Source: Bacillus sp. SORGH_AS_0510
GTDB taxonomy: Bacteria; Bacillota; Bacilli; Bacillales; Cytobacillaceae
Reading direction: 5' to 3'
Assembly (NCBI RefSeq): GCF_030818775.1
Contig: NZ_JAUTAU010000001.1
Location: 4,220,001-4,284,000 of the forward strand
Length of the DNA stretch: 64,000 bases
This document shows, piece after piece, positions 60,733 to 64,000 of this stretch. Below the pieces are notes generated by a model, which was given only the letters and a program-made list of their open reading frames with translations, ran no database searches and was not told the origin of the DNA. The position numbers and the translations under genes are program-made. Numbering within the stretch: position 1 is the first letter of the stretch; every line of letters begins with the position of its first letter.

Positions 60733-60975
60733 AGCTCTGTTAAACGTGCCTGTTGATTTCCGCTCCAGGCACGAGCGGTTCGTGGGTGTTTCGGCGAGCC
60801 TCCTCGGCGCAAGCGCCTGCGGGGTCTCCCCTGAACCATACTCCCACAGGACATTGAATAAGCTCCATCGAATTATCACCGCACGAAGGAAATGCGGTAG
60901 CATTTTCGAGGATCTTCGTGCCTTCCGCTCCATTCAACAGGATGGAAAAATCAACACTGTTCTTTAACACAGGCT
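60733..60975. repeat. MITE-like extragenic repeat, copy D, with 60-bp insert
   Basis: Same ends and core as copies B and C, but an extra segment of about 60 bp (CATTGAATAAGCTCCATCG to GCATTTTCGAGGAT) interrupts it after CTCCCACAGGA. CGGCGCAAGCGCCTG replaces CGGAGAAACGCGCCTG. Short TTTATTTTA stretches flank it and could be a target duplication. Confidence 0.82.
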
Positions 60976-60980
60976 TTATT

Positions 60981-61805
60981 TTAACAAATTAATTGCTTTC
61001 CAAATCCAAATGCGCCATTTACTTCGCATGTTCTCGCTGCAATCTTTGCAGCTGCTTGTAACGATTCATCAATTGTGAACCCTTTAAATTGATGGGTTAA
61101 GAATCCAGCTATAAATGAATCACCGGCACCTAATGTATCCACCACATCTGCTTCTTCTATTCCCTGGATGTACCGTTTATTATTATGTGACATAACCACA
61201 CCCTTGGATCCCCTTGTAATAATAATAAAAGGGGTTCCCAATCCATGAATTTTATTGAATAGCCCCCCTAGTTCAGCCTCTGTTAAATCACTTCCCGAAA
61301 TAAATGCAAACTGAATATGTGGACACGTCTTTTCTAATAATTCATTTGTAAAGTGATTAGAAAAGTCATATGACACAGGCAGGTACTGTTTTAGAATCGG
61401 CAATTCATCATCTAAATGACTATAGATACTAGTATGTACCACATCAAATGTCTTGATATATTCATAGTCATCTACTGCCAGGTTCAGTTTAAGCTTTGAT
61501 TGAACACCACCTTTATTCGATTTAATAAAGATCCTGTCCCCTTCCTCATTTAGATCCACATAGGCTTTTCCACTTTCACCAATTGCTCTTCTAACTAAAC
61601 TGCTGTCTACCCCATTCTTACTTAATGAATCAAGAATATGATCCCCTTCCACATCGGTTCCAACAATCCCTATAAAGCCCGCAGCCTCTGCCCCGTTTCG
61701 TTTGGCTAAAACCGCCACATTTAGAGCATTTCCACCAGGAAACATTTCATTTCGATCTTGATAAATATCAACCACGCTATCTCCTATTCCAATGATTTTC
61801 ATCAT
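60981..61805 (-). CDS. frlD: PfkB-family sugar kinase, FrlD-like
   Basis: The product has 274 residues. PfkB motifs: IGIGDSVVDIYQDRNEMFPGGNALNVAVLAKRNG at the start and DTLGAGDSFIAGFL (catalytic Asp) near the end. FrlD phosphorylates fructosamines (fructoselysine or fructose-amino acids) at C6 for later cleavage by FrlB. AAGGAG precedes the ATG. It is the last gene of the transporter operon, with 13 bp to the permease gene. Confidence 0.75.
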   Translation of the reverse strand: MMKIIGIGDSVVDIYQDRNEMFPGGNALNVAVLAKRNGAEAAGFIGIVGTDVEGDHILDSLSKNGVDSSLVRRAIGESGKAYVDLNEEGDRIFIKSNKGGVQSKLKLNLAVDDYEYIKTFDVVHTSIYSHLDDELPILKQYLPVSYDFSNHFTNELLEKTCPHIQFAFISGSDLTEAELGGLFNKIHGLGTPFIIITRGSKGVVMSHNNKRYIQGIEEADVVDTLGAGDSFIAGFLTHQFKGFTIDESLQAAAKIAARTCEVNGAFGFGKQLIC

Positions 61806-61818
61806 GTCTCACTCCTTC

Positions 61819-62712
61819 TTATCCTTTAACACTTCCGGATGATAACCCTCGAATAAAATACTTTTGCATAAAAATAAATAATAAAATAATCGGTAAGGCA
61901 GAGATCATTAATCCAGCCATAAGGACTCCCCAGTTAGTTTGCAGGGCATCCCGAAACTGCATTAAACCAGCAGGTATTGTTTTCAATGCATCAGAATCAA
62001 CAAAGATTAATGCAAACATAAATTCATTCCACGTATAGTAAGCCGTCAACACTACTGCAGTCAGCAAAATGGGCTTATTTAAGGGAACAAGAATTTTTAA
62101 AAAGATAGTCCACGTACTGCACCCGTCAAGAAAAGCAGATTCCTCTAATTCTTTCGGTACCTCAAGAAAAGCAGCCCTAATTAAAAGAATAGTGATGGGA
62201 ATGCGATAGGCAACATAAGGAAAGATCATGGCAAAATACGTATCATGAATTCCTAATAATTGAATAAGCTTGTACAGTGGAACTAAGCTAACTTGTGGGG
62301 ATAGCATCATTCCTCCCATACAAAAAATCAACAGCAGATTCTTCCCTTTAAATTCAAATCTGGCTAGGCTGAATGCCCCAAGTGCACTTACTAGCACTGT
62401 GATAAAGCATGTTGCTGCTGTAACTACTAAACTATTAAGAAAATAACCAGAAATTCCAGTATTCCATGCCTCCGTATAGTTGGAGAATAACCATTTCTTT
62501 GGCATCGCCCAGCTGCTAGAGAATATTTCAGGTGTGGACTTAAACGAGTTGATGACCATCCAAAAAAGCGGATAGGCAATGACGACAAAATATAAAATAA
62601 GTACAGTAAAAATAGGAAGGCTTTTAACTGTCTTTTTTTGTTTCCTATACTTCGATTTAAATGAAATCGATGGTTGATAGTCTATTACTTTGCTTGTCTC
62701 CACCCTAAACAT
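61819..62712 (-). CDS. frlM: Sugar ABC transporter permease, FrlM-like
   Basis: The product has 297 residues (294 if GTG at 62703 is the start, which has the better spacing from AGGAAAGG). Six membrane segments; the EAA loop is EESAFLDGCSTWTIFLKILVPLNKP. It belongs to the MalG type of carbohydrate permeases. It overlaps the preceding permease gene by 8 bp and forms the channel with it. Confidence 0.82.
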   Translation of the reverse strand: MFRVETSKVIDYQPSISFKSKYRKQKKTVKSLPIFTVLILYFVVIAYPLFWMVINSFKSTPEIFSSSWAMPKKWLFSNYTEAWNTGISGYFLNSLVVTAATCFITVLVSALGAFSLARFEFKGKNLLLIFCMGGMMLSPQVSLVPLYKLIQLLGIHDTYFAMIFPYVAYRIPITILLIRAAFLEVPKELEESAFLDGCSTWTIFLKILVPLNKPILLTAVVLTAYYTWNEFMFALIFVDSDALKTIPAGLMQFRDALQTNWGVLMAGLMISALPIILLFIFMQKYFIRGLSSGSVKG

Positions 62713-63586
62713 CCTTTCCTGTTTTAAATATTTTCAATTGGGCTAATGAAACAATTAAGGTAATGATTAAAATGACCGTTGCCACTGCAGCAGCATAACC
62801 CATTTGATCCTTTCCAAAAGCAGAATGGTAAAGTAATGTCCCTAAAACTTCACTGGCATTCCCGGGACCGCCACCAGTCAAAATGTACGGTTCATTAAAT
62901 ACAGTGAATGCACCTGTTAAGGTAATAAGTGTTGTGACAAAGAACATTTCTTTTACTTGTGGGACGGTAATGGAAAAGAATTTCCGAATTCTACCTGCAC
63001 CATCAATCTCTGCAGCTTCATATAATTCTTGAGGAATGTTTTGAATAGCTACAATAAATAACATCATAATATACCCGATACTTTGCCACTGAGAAACAGC
63101 AATGACAGCAAAAATAGCAGTCTCAGATTCCCCTAACCAGGCTCTTGCTAGATTCTCAAGTCCTAGCATTTTTAATAGCCCGTTTAGAATCCCGATATCC
63201 GGATTATAGACAAAGGTAAACAGCAACGCGATGACAGTCATTGAAATGACAACTGGGAGGAAGAATACGGTTCTGAACAAGCCACTGATGAATCTCGTTA
63301 TTTTATCCTCAAGTATAGCGGCTAAAATGAGCCCGCCAAACACCTGAAAGATAATTGAGATCACTGCATACCAAAGATTATTTTTTAATGCTATATAAAA
63401 AACTTCATCTTTGAAAAGATTAAGGAAATTTTCAAAACCAACAAAAGTCTTTTCTGCTGAAAAGGCAGAAAACTCATAGAAACTATAAAATAGATTTTCA
63501 ACAATTGGATAATAAACAAAAAGGGCTAAAAAGATTAAGCAAGGTGCAATATATAGGTATGGTAACCATTTGTTTGTATTTTGCAT
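62705..63586 (-). CDS. frlN: Sugar ABC transporter permease, FrlN-like
   Basis: The product has 293 residues, six membrane segments and the EAA loop ELYEAAEIDGAGRIRKFFSITVPQ of MalF/UgpA-type permeases. It lies between the binding-protein gene and the second permease. A hairpin with T-run upstream would lower its expression relative to the binding protein, as is usual for such operons. Confidence 0.83.
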   Translation of the reverse strand: MQNTNKWLPYLYIAPCLIFLALFVYYPIVENLFYSFYEFSAFSAEKTFVGFENFLNLFKDEVFYIALKNNLWYAVISIIFQVFGGLILAAILEDKITRFISGLFRTVFFLPVVISMTVIALLFTFVYNPDIGILNGLLKMLGLENLARAWLGESETAIFAVIAVSQWQSIGYIMMLFIVAIQNIPQELYEAAEIDGAGRIRKFFSITVPQVKEMFFVTTLITLTGAFTVFNEPYILTGGGPGNASEVLGTLLYHSAFGKDQMGYAAAVATVILIITLIVSLAQLKIFKTGKDV

Positions 63587-63616
63587 ATGAACTCCCCTTT
63601 TTTAAAGGCGTATCTT

Positions 63617-63650
63617 TAGAAAAAAGGTGGTCAAGTTGCAACCACCTTTT
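63617..63650 (-). terminator. Partial terminator between binding protein and permease genes
   Basis: A 10-bp stem AAAAGGTGGT/ACCACCTTTT with six T on the minus strand. In this position it probably sets the ratio of binding protein to permease. Confidence 0.78.
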
Positions 63651-63657
63651 CGGTTTC

Positions 63658-64000
63658 CTATTTTTTCGCAGAATCCTTCACTTCTTTTGCTGCTTTTTGA
63701 ACATCTTTCATTACCTCTTCTGGACTCTTCTTTCCATCCAACATTTGCTGTGCTCCATTTAAATAGGCATCCACAATTTTAATATCTACAGCAGTGTCAA
63801 ACCATAAGTAAGTTTGCTCTGCGTTAACAATTAGATTAATAGCATCCTGTTGAAGCTTAGATGCATTCGCCTCTGTTGTTGTCCCCTTTACCGCACTGTA
63901 TTCACTTACTTCTTTTAATTGCTCTGTCCCTTTTTCCTTCGAAGTTAAGAATTTAACAAATTCCATTGCTTCTTTTGGATGCTTGGTTTTAGATGAGATC
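63658..64000 (-). CDS. frlO: Sugar ABC transporter solute-binding protein, FrlO-like (5' part outside the window)
   Basis: The open frame continues past the right edge, so only the C-terminal 113 residues are seen: SSKTKHPKEAMEFVKFLTSKEKG, then the typical C-terminal lobe of extracellular solute-binding family 1 proteins, ending SPEEVMKDVQKAAKEVKDSAKK. It is a lipoprotein in related operons. It would deliver fructosamines to FrlMN if the operon assignment is right; no ATPase gene is present, and MsmX-type shared ATPases serve such systems in Bacilli. Confidence 0.8.
   Translation of the reverse strand, partial: ISSKTKHPKEAMEFVKFLTSKEKGTEQLKEVSEYSAVKGTTTEANASKLQQDAINLIVNAEQTYLWFDTAVDIKIVDAYLNGAQQMLDGKKSPEEVMKDVQKAAKEVKDSAKK

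Noticed and set aside
1..64000. tRNA or rRNA genes
   Set aside because: No clover-leaf with GGTTCRANYCC-type T-arm or rRNA-like conserved stretch was found in the intergenic regions.

Overview
The window reads as chromosomal DNA of a low-GC, spore-forming Bacillaceae (Bacillus, Neobacillus or Peribacillus type). It carries a liaIHFSR envelope-stress operon, KinB-type orphan sporulation kinases, a branched-chain amino-acid carrier behind a T-box, AGGAGG-type ribosome binding sites, frequent GTG/TTG starts, and extragenic repeats of the kind seen in this family. I found no rRNA, tRNA, prophage, transposase gene or CRISPR array. Most genes lie on the minus strand in short operons closed by clear intrinsic terminators.

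Layout. 1-3.4 kb: Fur-controlled efeOBU elemental-iron uptake (efeU runs off the left edge). 3.6-7.3 kb: liaIHFSR. 7.4-14.9 kb: a LysM-CAP secreted protein, small membrane proteins, a Rieske-type oxidoreductase, an amidase, a frameshifted YfmL-type helicase and an MBL hydrolase. 15-23.3 kb: an FNR-type regulator with an N-terminal cysteine cluster, and three neighbouring transcription units (flavodoxin-HMA, DUF2249, polyferredoxin) that carry FNR-like boxes placed exactly 41.5 bp before their promoters; the copC-copD pair, kynB, a WG-repeat protein and an SCP2 protein are interspersed. 23.4-28.2 kb: T-box/brnQ, an oxidoreductase and a bacterial glnS. 28.4-36.7 kb: a four-gene two-component regulatory set (two sensor kinases, a GAF protein, a NarL-type regulator) next to a seven-gene molybdoenzyme operon (membrane subunit, NasC/NarB-like catalytic subunit, FeS subunit, Tat-exported Rieske protein, three small proteins) preceded by an NreC-like palindrome. 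36.8-42.3 kb: an M50 metalloprotease, a 20-residue Trp/Cys peptide gene, an HD-GYP protein and two paralogous orphan kinases with Spo0A-box upstream regions. 42.4-50.5 kb: a frameshifted permease, a ten-unit 52-bp repeat array, cstA with a cre site, lytST and kinB. 51-54 kb: a YjfM/YjfC/YjfL-like set plus a K+ channel. 54.1-59.7 kb: an amidase, a probable large structured ncRNA, HD-GYP, C39-like and ThrE-type genes. 59.9-64 kb: a GntR regulator and the 3' part of a frl-like fructosamine operon.

The most interesting signals are: (1) an intergenic RNA gene of about 380 nt at 55836-56215 with a consensus promoter and a 12-bp long-range closing helix; (2) the 20-aa peptide with a perfect Shine-Dalgarno, a following terminator and a linked M50 protease; (3) a compact FNR regulon with exact promoter geometry; (4) three loci of exactly 52-bp hairpin repeats; (5) a nitrate-reductase-like complex of unusual subunit composition linked to Nre-like regulators. 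Two genes are broken by single-base insertions in short homopolymers, which could be real or could be sequence errors.
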